A model generated the notes under the pieces. The model saw only the letters and a list, made by a program, of their open reading frames with translations. It had not been told where the DNA came from and did no database searches. A stretch of DNA of 37,395 nt. Origin: Bacteroidetes bacterium GWF2_33_38 (GTDB lineage: Bacteria; Bacteroidota; Bacteroidia; Bacteroidales; GWF2-33-38). This document shows, piece by piece, positions 8,037 through 15,506 of the stretch. The position numbers and the translations under genes are program-made. Position 1 is the first letter of the stretch. Every line of letters begins with the position of its first letter. The stretch is from positions 1 to 37,395 of the forward strand of contig MEOF01000009.1 of assembly GCA_001769505.1 (NCBI GenBank). The letters run 5' to 3'.

Positions 8037-8627
8037 GTGAAATATTATTACAAAAAAGCTAATAATGTTAAAAAAATGGAACCCGAAAAAATTCAAGAAA
8101 CTTGGTTGCCCGAACAATTTGCAACTTCAAATACAGCAAAAGACATTGCGTATTTAACTCAAGATGAAAAAGATGCAATAATGTATATAAATCTTGCTCG
8201 TTTATATCCAACACAATTTATTTCAATTGAAATTGAAAATTACACTGGTCCAAAAGAAACCGAATTTTATTTATTAGGTTCAAAATTCAAACAATCGTTA
8301 ATTGATACAATGAACACAATGAAATCTTGCAAAGCTTTAGATTTTGATGAAGAACTTTACGAAAGTGCAAAATGTTTTGCTATTGAAAGTGGCGAGAAAG
8401 GAATTGTTGGTCACGAACGAGTAAAATGTGCAAAATCTGATTATTCCGAATGTTGTGCTTACGGAATGCAATTGGGCAAAGATATTGCCATACAATGGTT
8501 AATTGACCACGGAGTTGAAGGTGTTGGTCATCGACACGCTTGTTTAGATAAAAAATTCTCTAAAATTGGTTTAAGCAAACATATTCACAAAACTAAAAAG
8601 TTTTGTGCTGTAGCTGAATTTAATTGA
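8037..8627 (+). CDS. CAP-like protein lacking a signal peptide, probably 5'-truncated
   Basis: 196 residues from GTG 8037; ATG 8076 is the alternative start. The sequence matches the CAP fold as found in Bacteroidota. It has DEKDAIMYINLARLYPTQF at the domain start, LDFDEELYESAKCFA, SGEKGIVGHERV, ECCAYGM, IAIQWLIDHGVEGVGHRHACLD and a final FCAVAEF strand. Four or more Cys suggest an exported, disulfide-bonded protein, yet no signal peptide is present with either start. The same frame stays open upstream to 7953 (after a TGA at 7950) and reads plausibly as protein (KISELKQEWDTLTNTYVNV), but has no ATG/GTG/TTG there. The gene therefore looks as if it lost its 5' end, and may be a decaying copy. 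It lies downstream of the large CAP gene. Confidence 0.7.
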   Translation: MKYYYKKANNVKKMEPEKIQETWLPEQFATSNTAKDIAYLTQDEKDAIMYINLARLYPTQFISIEIENYTGPKETEFYLLGSKFKQSLIDTMNTMKSCKALDFDEELYESAKCFAIESGEKGIVGHERVKCAKSDYSECCAYGMQLGKDIAIQWLIDHGVEGVGHRHACLDKKFSKIGLSKHIHKTKKFCAVAEFN

Positions 8628-8657
8628 TTATATTTATAAAATATAAAATATCCGAAT

Positions 8658-9149
8658 ATGAAAACAAAACTAAATTTACTCCTAATTTTTTCAGTAATTA
8701 CTTTTAGCTTAAAAGCTCAAGTAACTGAAAAAAGCATTCAAGAATTGCTTAACAATAAAGTAAACATCGATAGTTTGAAATGGCAAATGCCCAAAGAAGG
8801 TGATTATTTGCTAATCTCGAATGAGAAAATATCATTCGGAAGTATAATTTTCAAAAAAAATAGTGAAATTTACTATGGTTATGATTTTGAAACAAAAGTT
8901 GCCGAAGCATCTTATGAAGGTGATAAAAAAAGAGTAGAAAAACTATTCGAATTTGCTGATAGTTTAAATTTAGAAAGAGTAAAAATTGATTTGCAAAAAA
9001 ATACAATCAAAAATGAAATCGATAATTATGCAATAATTGTTTACAAAAAAGGCGAACAAACAACAATTATTTGTTGGAACAAATTTGATGAAGATGAAGC
9101 TTCAAAAAAAATGAACGATTTATATATGCAAATGGGAAGTTTTTGGTAG
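8658..9149 (+). CDS. Small exported protein, unknown function
   Basis: 163 residues with signal peptide MKTKLNLLLIFSVITFSLKAQ. The mature part alternates beta strands and helices: DYLLISNEKISFGSIIFKKN, a YGYDFETKVAEASYEG strand, the helix KRVEKLFEFADSLNLERV, then YAIIVYKKGEQTTIICWNKFD and a final helix ending in MGSFW. It is probably a single small alpha/beta domain in the periplasm. No motif assigns a function, and I do not recognise a named family. It starts 30 nt after the CAP-like gene and is likely co-transcribed. Confidence 0.75.
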   Translation: MKTKLNLLLIFSVITFSLKAQVTEKSIQELLNNKVNIDSLKWQMPKEGDYLLISNEKISFGSIIFKKNSEIYYGYDFETKVAEASYEGDKKRVEKLFEFADSLNLERVKIDLQKNTIKNEIDNYAIIVYKKGEQTTIICWNKFDEDEASKKMNDLYMQMGSFW

Positions 9150-9162
9150 AAAACGATTCTGC

Positions 9163-9190
9163 TTTTGTGAGGAAAAAACTCCTCACAAAA
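9163..9190. repeat. Perfect 11-bp inverted repeat after the 8658-9149 gene
   Basis: TTTTGTGAGGA (9163-9173), loop AAAAAC, TCCTCACAAAA (9180-9190), 13 nt past the stop codon. The position suits a terminator. However, on either strand the T-rich arm is on the 5' side and no T run follows, so it may instead be an RNA end-stabilising hairpin. The remaining 9191-9296 shows no gene. Confidence 0.5.
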
Positions 9191-9296
9191 AACTAAGAAA
9201 AAACAAAATAAATTCAAGCTAAAAAATATTTCTCAGAAATGGATTTAGCACACTAAATATATTAATGTTTTGTTGGGAATTTCGTTTTGATTTTTT

Positions 9297-9551
9297 TTAT
9301 AAATCAAATTTATCTTGATGTTCCATTTCATCGATAAAGAAATTGAACGCTAATTTTTGAAATTCCGTAATTTCTTTTTCACTTTTAGGTTTTTCATCAA
9401 ACCAGAAAAAAACTGGAGTTTCTTCAAAATCGTCGAGATTAAATTTCACTAAAAATTTAGGCGTTTGAGCATGTAAAACAAATATTGAATCAGGTTCTTC
9501 TTGCGAATTATCAGCAATAAGAAATTTTGGAAGAGTTGATTTTTTATTCAT
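9297..9551 (-). CDS. Small conserved acidic protein, unknown function
   Basis: 84 residues, no signal peptide, strongly acidic. It begins MNKKSTLPKFLIADNSQEEPDSIFVLH, a start I recognise as typical of a short conserved hypothetical family in Bacteroidales whose members run to roughly this length. The rest contains VKFNLDDFEETPVFFWFD and a C-terminal acidic helix (ITEFQKLAFNFFIDEMEHQD). It is probably a cytoplasmic single-domain protein. It is divergent from the D-Ala-D-Ala carboxypeptidase gene, with 76 nt between the start codons. No function is known to me. Confidence 0.78.
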   Translation of the reverse strand: MNKKSTLPKFLIADNSQEEPDSIFVLHAQTPKFLVKFNLDDFEETPVFFWFDEKPKSEKEITEFQKLAFNFFIDEMEHQDKFDL

Positions 9552-9627
9552 TATTTTTTAATTTAAATTTATTGTGTAAAATTTGTCATATTTTTCGATA
9601 TTTCAAAGAATTAATAATTTAATATTT

Positions 9628-11094
9628 ATGCGGTATTTTTTAACAAGCATTTTTCTCATTTTCACCATAGTTCTTTCCTTTTCGCAAGTAAAACCAACCG
9701 AATTACCTTTTGCAAAAGTTTTCGAAGATTTTGTAAAGCACGAAGATTTTAAAAACGCATCAATCGGTTTAATTGCAATGGACTTTGAAAATGGCGAAAT
9801 TCTTGGAAATTACAATTCTCATTTAAGCTTAACTCCTGCATCTATTCTCAAAATAGTTACAACAGCAACAGCTCTGGAAATATTGGGGGCGAAAACACAA
9901 TTTAAAACATCGCTTTATTACAAGGGAGAAATTGACTCAAACAAAGTGCTTCACGGCGATTTAATAATTATTGGAGGAGGCGACCCTGCACTTGGCTCCG
10001 AAATATTTGATAAAATATACAACAAGCCTTACTTTTTTAGCACTTGGGCAGACTCTATAAAAAAACTCGGCATTGATTCTATTGATGGATTTATTATTGG
10101 AGACGACAGTTATTTCAATAACATTGACGTTCCTTCAACATGGATTTGGGGTGATATGGGAAATTATTATGGTGCTTTTGCTTCGGGTTTAAGCATTTTT
10201 GAAAATACTTACAAAATTAAATTTGAGCCGGAAGATTCGACTGGAGCTAACGCTAAAATATCGGAAATCGTACCCAAGATAAATTCCTTAATTATTGAAA
10301 ACGAAGTAACTATTTCTGATACAAACAAAGACCTAGCGTATATTTATGGAGCACCTTACCAAAACGAAAGAAAGATCGAAGGCACTATTCCAAAACACAA
10401 AAACGAATTTATTGTTAAAGGCTCAATTCCTAATCCTGCAGAAGTAGCCCTTAATGAAATTAAAAGCGAATTAAACAAAATAAACGTAATTTGTAATAAG
10501 GGAACCAAAATCGAAAAAATAATTACTGACTCATTGCTTCATTTTATAACCGAAATAAAATCGCCAACAGTAGAAGAAATTGTTAAAATAACAAATCTAA
10601 GAAGTCATAATTTATTTGCTGAACATCTTGCTTTGCAAGTTGGAAAAGCAAGAAACAAAAACCTAAATTACAATATTGCTGTAAACACCATAGTTGAATT
10701 TTGGAAAAGCAAAAATATCGAAACATCTGGCATGTCGTTGTACGATGGCAGCGGTCTTTCTCGATACAACATCATCACCCCAAAACAAATGGCTGACGTA
10801 CTTTTTTATATGAAAAATAGCAAAAATTACTCATCTTTTTATAGTTCATTGCCAACAGCTGGTGAATCAGGAACCCTTTCGGGCATGTGTAAAAATAGTA
10901 TAGCAAAAGGACGAGTTAATGCTAAAAGCGGATATATTACTAGAGTAAGAAATTATGCTGGTTACATGACTAGCATCTCGGGGAAAAAAATAATTTTTGT
11001 TGTAATGCTCAATAATTTCAATTGTTCGGCTGCCGATTCAAAAAATCATGTCGAAAAATTATTCGACAAAATGGTTACAGTTCCAATTCATTAA
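9628..11094 (+). CDS. dacB: D-alanyl-D-alanine carboxypeptidase/endopeptidase, PBP4 family (S13)
   Basis: 488 residues. An open frame extends upstream to a TTG at 9583, but ATG 9628 gives a proper signal peptide (MRYFLTSIFLIFTIVLSFSQ) and is preferred. All three penicillin-binding motifs are present: SILK (catalytic Ser72, Lys75), SHN (326-328) and KSG (433-435). The large insert between the first and second motifs is the hallmark of the S13 family, and the length fits (E. coli PBP4 is 477 residues). The enzyme trims D-Ala from peptidoglycan stems and/or cuts 4-3 cross-links in the periplasm. It stands alone, with a hairpin terminator about 35 nt downstream. Confidence 0.93.
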   Translation: MRYFLTSIFLIFTIVLSFSQVKPTELPFAKVFEDFVKHEDFKNASIGLIAMDFENGEILGNYNSHLSLTPASILKIVTTATALEILGAKTQFKTSLYYKGEIDSNKVLHGDLIIIGGGDPALGSEIFDKIYNKPYFFSTWADSIKKLGIDSIDGFIIGDDSYFNNIDVPSTWIWGDMGNYYGAFASGLSIFENTYKIKFEPEDSTGANAKISEIVPKINSLIIENEVTISDTNKDLAYIYGAPYQNERKIEGTIPKHKNEFIVKGSIPNPAEVALNEIKSELNKINVICNKGTKIEKIITDSLLHFITEIKSPTVEEIVKITNLRSHNLFAEHLALQVGKARNKNLNYNIAVNTIVEFWKSKNIETSGMSLYDGSGLSRYNIITPKQMADVLFYMKNSKNYSSFYSSLPTAGESGTLSGMCKNSIAKGRVNAKSGYITRVRNYAGYMTSISGKKIIFVVMLNNFNCSAADSKNHVEKLFDKMVTVPIH

Positions 11095-11127
11095 ATTGTT
11101 TTTTCGATACTGTCTTAATGTAAATGA

Positions 11128-11154
11128 AAAAGGATGGAAAAAATCCATCCTTTT
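11128..11154 (+). terminator. Terminator after dacB
   Basis: AAAAGGATGGA (11128-11138), loop AAAAA, TCCATCCTTTT (11144-11154): a perfect 11-bp stem ending in T residues, 34 nt after the dacB stop. The stretch to 11338 holds no convincing gene; it includes an A7G-CA-CT7 palindrome near 11254-11271 that might terminate the minus-strand gene ending at 11339. Confidence 0.75.
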
Positions 11155-11338
11155 AACTTCATGTTTATATCAACTTTTTTGCTATCGAGTTGCTCCTCAG
11201 CAGAACTCGGTTCCTCTTATGTTGATAAGTAAATTTAATTAATTGTTTTCGAGAAAAAAAGCACTTTTTTTGCCAAATTACCTAAAACGATTATAATAGC
11301 CAATTAATTCAAAAAATGATTTTTTTTACACTCTTTTT

Positions 11339-11704
11339 TTACTCTTTATGATGTTCTTCTTTGTGTTCTCCATCTTCGTGGTTACAAGCCTTTTTAATCT
11401 CTGTACCTTCTACACTTAGTTCTGTTTTGTAACCAATAGTTTCAATAGCTTTATTTAAACTTTCTTTGCTTTGTTTATTTACATCAAATTTAATAGTAAC
11501 TACTTTAGTTTCAAGGTCTGCAATGACTTCTTTAACACCATCAACTTTAAGCATTTCTTTTTCAATTAATGCTTTCCCGTTTGCACAATGAAAAAAAGTT
11601 TTGATAGCCACTTTGTCTAATTTTACTGCATCTTGTGCAAAAGAACTTGATAAAAATAATAATACAAAGCTCAAGGCTAAAGTTAAAGATTTGAATGTTT
11701 TCAT
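11339..11704 (-). CDS. Exported heavy-metal-associated (HMA) domain protein with His-rich tail
   Basis: 121 residues with signal peptide MKTFKSLTLALSFVLLFLSSSFAQ. The mature part is one HMA (ferredoxin-like) domain: VAIKTFFHCANGKALIEKEM, then the conserved VDGVKEVIADLETKVVTIKFDV and a closing IETIGYKTE. The usual metal-binding CxxC is reduced to a single Cys (HCANG). The C-terminus is rich in His and Glu (CNHEDGEHKEEHHKE) with a second Cys and may provide an alternative metal site. A periplasmic metal-binding or metal-sensing role is likely; Cu, Zn or Hg cannot be distinguished. A near-ideal promoter lies upstream, and the gene precedes no transporter within the window. Confidence 0.85.
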   Translation of the reverse strand: MKTFKSLTLALSFVLLFLSSSFAQDAVKLDKVAIKTFFHCANGKALIEKEMLKVDGVKEVIADLETKVVTIKFDVNKQSKESLNKAIETIGYKTELSVEGTEIKKACNHEDGEHKEEHHKE

Positions 11705-11729
11705 TTTGATTTATTTTAATTAATTTGAA

Positions 11730-11761
11730 CAAATTTAACAAAGCTTTTTGTTAAATGCAAA
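11730..11761 (-). promoter_or_regulatory. Canonical Bacteroidota promoter for the HMA-domain gene
   Basis: Minus strand: TTTG (11758-11761), 20-nt spacer, TAAATTTG (11730-11737), both matching the -33/-7 consensus exactly. The -7 box ends 25 nt before the ATG at 11704. This is the best promoter in the window. Confidence 0.75.
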
Positions 11762-11771
11762 AATTAAAAAA

Positions 11772-12329
11772 TTACCACTTAATCTGACTGTGATTTTTAT
11801 AAGGAGATTGAGATAAATTATTAACGAAAGGAGTATCGGAATTACTTAATTCAATTCCAAACGACATTCCATTTTTCAATTTATAGTCAGCGGCAATCGA
11901 GTAGCGTTGACGCTGTGAGTTATTATTAGGGATTTTATTCACCAGCTGATAAACTGTCCCTGAAATAGACAAATGCTCGTTAACAGAATAAGAAGCTTGA
12001 ACAAATAAAAAATTTTGATTAAATGCTGTTGAGTAATGATTATTGATTTCTGATGTTGAATTTACAAATATTGAAGGTTGAAAATTAGTTCGCATCAAAA
12101 TACCTCCTAAACTTAAACCGAACTTAGGTGAAATCTGATAGCTAACTTTAGGTGCTATGAACGAATTAAAATAGCTGCTTTTATTAAATACAGTTACACT
12201 AGTTCCCATTTGAAGACTATAATTTAACTTTTTTGATTTAAGAATCTCAACAGTATCTATTTGCTGAGCAAAAAGAAATAAACTCAAAAAAGTTAATAAA
12301 ACTGTATGTAAAATCTTGAAAATATTCAT
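11772..12329 (-). CDS. Small outer-membrane beta-barrel protein
   Basis: 185 residues with a signal peptide (MNIFKILHTVLLTFLSLFLFAQ). The mature part is a series of alternating amphipathic strands: LNYSLQMGTSVTVFN, SFIAPKVSYQISPKFGLSLGGILM, NFLFVQASYSVNEHLSISGTVYQLV, RYSIAADYKLKNGMSFGIEL. They are joined by Asn/Ser-rich loops, as expected for an 8- to 10-stranded outer-membrane barrel. Ligand or role cannot be told from the sequence. Upstream lies a promoter with perfect -33 and -7 boxes whose -7 box ends only 4 nt before the ATG, so the mRNA may have almost no leader. It reads in the same direction as the HMA gene, 67 nt away, but each gene has its own promoter. Confidence 0.75.
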   Translation of the reverse strand: MNIFKILHTVLLTFLSLFLFAQQIDTVEILKSKKLNYSLQMGTSVTVFNKSSYFNSFIAPKVSYQISPKFGLSLGGILMRTNFQPSIFVNSTSEINNHYSTAFNQNFLFVQASYSVNEHLSISGTVYQLVNKIPNNNSQRQRYSIAADYKLKNGMSFGIELSNSDTPFVNNLSQSPYKNHSQIKW

Positions 12330-12333
12330 AGTT

Positions 12334-12365
12334 CAAATATAGTTTATTTTTGATTTGCAGCCAAA
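12334..12365 (-). promoter_or_regulatory. Canonical promoter placed directly at the start codon of the barrel gene
   Basis: Minus strand: TTTG (12362-12365), 20-nt spacer, TATATTTG (12334-12341). Only AACT separates the -7 box from the ATG at 12329, implying a leaderless or nearly leaderless transcript if the promoter is used. Confidence 0.6.
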
Positions 12366-12533
12366 TAATTGACATTAATCTTTCAAATTAAGCAAATAAT
12401 CAATTAATAAATACCATTCAACAAAAGCTTATAATGTTTATCTGAAATATAATTGCGATGGTCATATTTGCTAGCAAAATATGAAGAAAGCAAAAAGAAT
12501 TAGTTAAATTTTTTATTTTTAAGTAATTAGTTT

Positions 12534-12541
12534 TATTTTTG
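12534..12541 (+). promoter_or_regulatory. -7 box upstream of the PorE-like gene cluster
   Basis: TATTTTTG is a perfect TAnnTTTG box, 25 nt before the ATG at 12567. The sequence upstream is T-rich with no TTTG at 18-21 nt. Confidence 0.4.
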
Positions 12542-12566
12542 CTGATTGACAAAAAACTGTATAATA

Positions 12567-14951
12567 ATGAAATTATTAAATTTATTCTTATTTGTGTGTG
12601 TATTTTCGACTTACATTGCTGCTCAAAATACATCCCTTGATATAAAAGACAAATATCTTCAAGCTGAAACATATATGGACGATGGAGACTTTAGTGCTGC
12701 ACTCGAAATATATAAAGAACTTGTGAACACAGACCCTGAAAATGCAAATTTTAATTTCAAACTTGGTTTTTGTTACTTAAACATCGTTCTTGAAAAAGAA
12801 AAAGCGTTGGAATACTTAAAAAAAGCGATAACAAGCACATCTGTTGATTACGACCCCATTTCCACTAAAGAACGCAATGCTCCTATTGATGCATTTTTCT
12901 ATTTAGGAAAAGCGTATCACGTAAACGAAATGTTTAAAGAAGCCATTGATGCGTTAAATGAATTTAGAGGTGAAATTCTTAAAAATAATCCAGATTTACT
13001 AGAAGAAGTAGATAGAACAATAAATTATTCAATGAATGGAATGGAATTGGTTAAATATCCAGTTAATTTTACAATTACAAATCTTGGAGCAAGTATAAAT
13101 TCTGAATATAGCGAACATAGTCCTGTGTTTTCTGCCGATGAATCTGTTTTAATTTATACATCTAAAAGAGCAGGTGGAGTTGGCGAATTAAAAACCGACG
13201 ACGGACAATTTTACGAAGATATTTATCTTTCTACCAAAGATGAAAGTGATATTTGGTCGAAACCAAAATCAATAGGAACAAATATTAACACCGAAGGACA
13301 CGAAGCAACGATTGGACTTTCTGTTGACGGACAAGAACTTTTCATATATAAAGATGATAATGGCGACGGAAATATATATCGAAGTTTATTGAATGGAGAA
13401 GAATGGTCAGCCCCTGAAAAATTAGGAGCTAACGTAAATTCAAAAAATCGCGAAACTCACGCTTCTATATCTGCTGATGGAGGATATTTGTATTTTACGA
13501 GCGACAGACCTGGTGGATATGGCGGATTAGACATATATGTTAGCAAAAGACTACCAAATGGAGATTGGGGAAATCCTCAAAATTTAGGTCAAAAAATTAA
13601 TACAAAATATAATGAAGAAGGTCCTTTTATTCATCCTGACGGAGTAACATTATTTTTTAGTTCCGAAGCACACAACAGTATGGGGGGCTATGATATATTT
13701 TATGCAACAATCGACAATGAAACTAGAACTTGCTCTGAACCTACAAACATTGGATATCCAATTAACTCAACTGATAACGATGTATTTTATATGCCAACTC
13801 CTGATGGAAAAAGAGCATATTACGCTTCACATAAAGCCGATGGACTTGGAAATCCTGATATTTATCTAATTACGTTGGCTGACAGTAAAGAAAAACCTCT
13901 TACGGTTATGACAGGAGTAGTTACATTAAGCAACGGTGCACCAATTACCGATATTTCAATTACCGTTACCGATTTAAAGAAACAAGAAGTTGTTGGTATT
14001 TATACACCGAACAGCAAAACAGGAAAATATCTTTTCATATTAACTCCTGGGATATATAATATCTTGTTTGAATCAGCATCTAATGATTTATACCATTCTG
14101 AAAATATTACTGTAGACGAGGGTTCTTCGTACAAACAAATTAACAAACCGATAGAACTTAAACCAATTTTAATTGGAAATACTAACGAAAAATATTTTGC
14201 CGAATTTCTCAAAAAAGAAAGCGAAGTAGATGACGTTGTAAAAGAAAAACTTAATATTGTTGCTGATATGCTTAACTCAAGCAAGCACCTAATCGTTGAC
14301 ATTGAAACATTAAGCGAATTCAAAAAAGATGCAGTTTTAGCTAAAAAAAGAGAACAAGCCGTTAGTAACTACCTTGTTAGCAAAGGTATTGATTTGTATA
14401 GAATAATGACAGGCTTACCAATTGCTCCGGATCAAGACAATGTTATTGAAATTGCTATTGGAGAACGACAAGAACTTGTTGCTGCTAATAATCAGCAGAC
14501 AAATCAAAGCAATAATCAAGACAATGTAGGAGCAAAAACTACTGCACCAACAAATCCTAATGATGTTACCATTTCAAATATTTTCTTCGATTTCGACAAA
14601 GATCACACATCAGAATACTATAATAACATGGATAAATTAGCTAGTTATTTAGTAACAAATACTGAATCTAAAGTCGAAATTCATGGCTATACCGACGCAC
14701 AAGGTGATGAGGAATATAACAATCAATTATCGATTCGTCGTGCTAAGTTTGCCAAGGATTATTTGGTTGAAAAAGGTTGCAATAAATCCAATATTAGCAT
14801 CAAAGGATTTGGCGAAAGCAAACAGATTTCAAACGACTCATGCCCCGATTCAAGAAAATATAATCGTAGAGTAGAGTTTATAATCATTAAACAAGGACAA
14901 TACAAATTAACAGTTGAACCTGTCAACGTACCTGATAAATATAAGCTATAA
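12567..14951 (+). CDS. PorE-like envelope protein 1: TPR, PD40 propeller, CRD and two OmpA-like domains
   Basis: 794 residues from ATG 12567 (an upstream in-frame TTG at 12546 would spoil the signal peptide MKLLNLFLFVCVFSTYIAAQ). Domains: TPR-like helices about 20-135 (FSAALEIYKELVNTDPENANF); PD40 propeller about 175-440, with repeats such as YLYFTSDRPGGYGGLDIY and TLFFSSEAHNSMGGYDIFYA; a carboxypeptidase-regulatory-like domain about 448-535; a degenerate OmpA-like domain about 540-634; a Gln/Asn linker; and a canonical OmpA domain about 668-775. The last has GYTDAQGDEEYNNQLSIRRA and NRRVEF, which supply the Asp and Arg that bind diaminopimelate. The order TPR-PD40-CRD-OmpA is that of PorE of the type 9 secretion system, but there is no lipobox. 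It heads a cluster of paralogues. Confidence 0.9.
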   Translation: MKLLNLFLFVCVFSTYIAAQNTSLDIKDKYLQAETYMDDGDFSAALEIYKELVNTDPENANFNFKLGFCYLNIVLEKEKALEYLKKAITSTSVDYDPISTKERNAPIDAFFYLGKAYHVNEMFKEAIDALNEFRGEILKNNPDLLEEVDRTINYSMNGMELVKYPVNFTITNLGASINSEYSEHSPVFSADESVLIYTSKRAGGVGELKTDDGQFYEDIYLSTKDESDIWSKPKSIGTNINTEGHEATIGLSVDGQELFIYKDDNGDGNIYRSLLNGEEWSAPEKLGANVNSKNRETHASISADGGYLYFTSDRPGGYGGLDIYVSKRLPNGDWGNPQNLGQKINTKYNEEGPFIHPDGVTLFFSSEAHNSMGGYDIFYATIDNETRTCSEPTNIGYPINSTDNDVFYMPTPDGKRAYYASHKADGLGNPDIYLITLADSKEKPLTVMTGVVTLSNGAPITDISITVTDLKKQEVVGIYTPNSKTGKYLFILTPGIYNILFESASNDLYHSENITVDEGSSYKQINKPIELKPILIGNTNEKYFAEFLKKESEVDDVVKEKLNIVADMLNSSKHLIVDIETLSEFKKDAVLAKKREQAVSNYLVSKGIDLYRIMTGLPIAPDQDNVIEIAIGERQELVAANNQQTNQSNNQDNVGAKTTAPTNPNDVTISNIFFDFDKDHTSEYYNNMDKLASYLVTNTESKVEIHGYTDAQGDEEYNNQLSIRRAKFAKDYLVEKGCNKSNISIKGFGESKQISNDSCPDSRKYNRRVEFIIIKQGQYKLTVEPVNVPDKYKL

Positions 14952-14954
14952 TTA

Positions 14955-15506
14955 ATGAAAATATTTATCATATATATTTCTCTATTTTTGATTTCTTGTG
15001 AAGCAATGTTCTCGCAAGAAGTAACTTATCATTTACTTTTATTAAATCAAAAAAGCAAATCGGGATATTTCGATAAATATAACAACGGTTCCCAAAATGT
15101 AAGATCTTATCGAACAAAAGATGGCTATGTGTTTGTTGCAGGAAGTTTTAAAACAATGCAAGAAGCAGAAGCTCAACTCGAAAAAATCGGAGAATTAGGG
15201 TTAAAAGAAATTCGAGTGATTGATAGCAAAGAACTTATTAAGTTGCTAGGGGGCGATTCTTCGCAAGACATAATATTTACAATACATTTAGGAACTTTCA
15301 GCACAAAACAAAATATTAATTCTTTCGAGAATATTCAGCAAAATGATATTCTCGAGCAACAAGATGAAAACGGAAATTTCATATATATTTACAAGCGTTT
15401 CTACAACTATTTGATAGCTAAAGAAGAATGGTTAAGAGTATTAAAATCAGGCTATGATAACGCTTTTGTTATGAACATTAATAGATACAATTTTAAAAAT
15501 GATTAA
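14955..15506 (+). CDS. Free-standing double-SPOR-like exported protein
   Basis: 183 residues. After an N-terminal signal (MKIFIIYISLFLISCEAMFSQ), two SPOR-like repeats fill the protein. Repeat one is about 24-95 (VTYHLLLLNQ, then DGYVFVAGSFKTMQEAEAQL and LKEIRVIDSKEL). Repeat two is about 103-178 (IIFTIHLGTFSTKQ, then YIYKRFYNYLIAKEEW and YDNAFVMNINRY). They closely resemble the repeats at the C-termini of the two following PorE-like proteins. The signal offers two readings: LISC followed by Glu fits a lipobox (lipoprotein), while MFSQ fits signal peptidase I. It starts 3 nt after the previous stop and overlaps the next gene by 8 nt, so it is translationally linked to both. It probably binds peptidoglycan or a cluster partner. 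Confidence 0.82.
   Translation: MKIFIIYISLFLISCEAMFSQEVTYHLLLLNQKSKSGYFDKYNNGSQNVRSYRTKDGYVFVAGSFKTMQEAEAQLEKIGELGLKEIRVIDSKELIKLLGGDSSQDIIFTIHLGTFSTKQNINSFENIQQNDILEQQDENGNFIYIYKRFYNYLIAKEEWLRVLKSGYDNAFVMNINRYNFKND

Noticed and set aside
11048-11242. Open frame of 64 codons after dacB
   Set aside because: It starts inside dacB in another frame and runs through the dacB terminator; composition is not protein-like.
12418-12672. Minus-strand open frame spanning the start of PorE-like gene 1
   Set aside because: It overlaps the -7 box and signal-peptide codons of the real gene and shows no recognisable protein features.
13680-13687. Six-G run in PorE-like gene 1 as a second phase-variation tract
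   Set aside because: It encodes a conserved MGG of the PD40 repeat (also present in both paralogues), and six bases is too short to be a likely switch.
12567-14951. Calling the first paralogue porE itself
   Set aside because: It has no lipobox and an extra OmpA-like domain, and three similar genes lie together; the domain order is PorE-like but orthology cannot be decided from this window.
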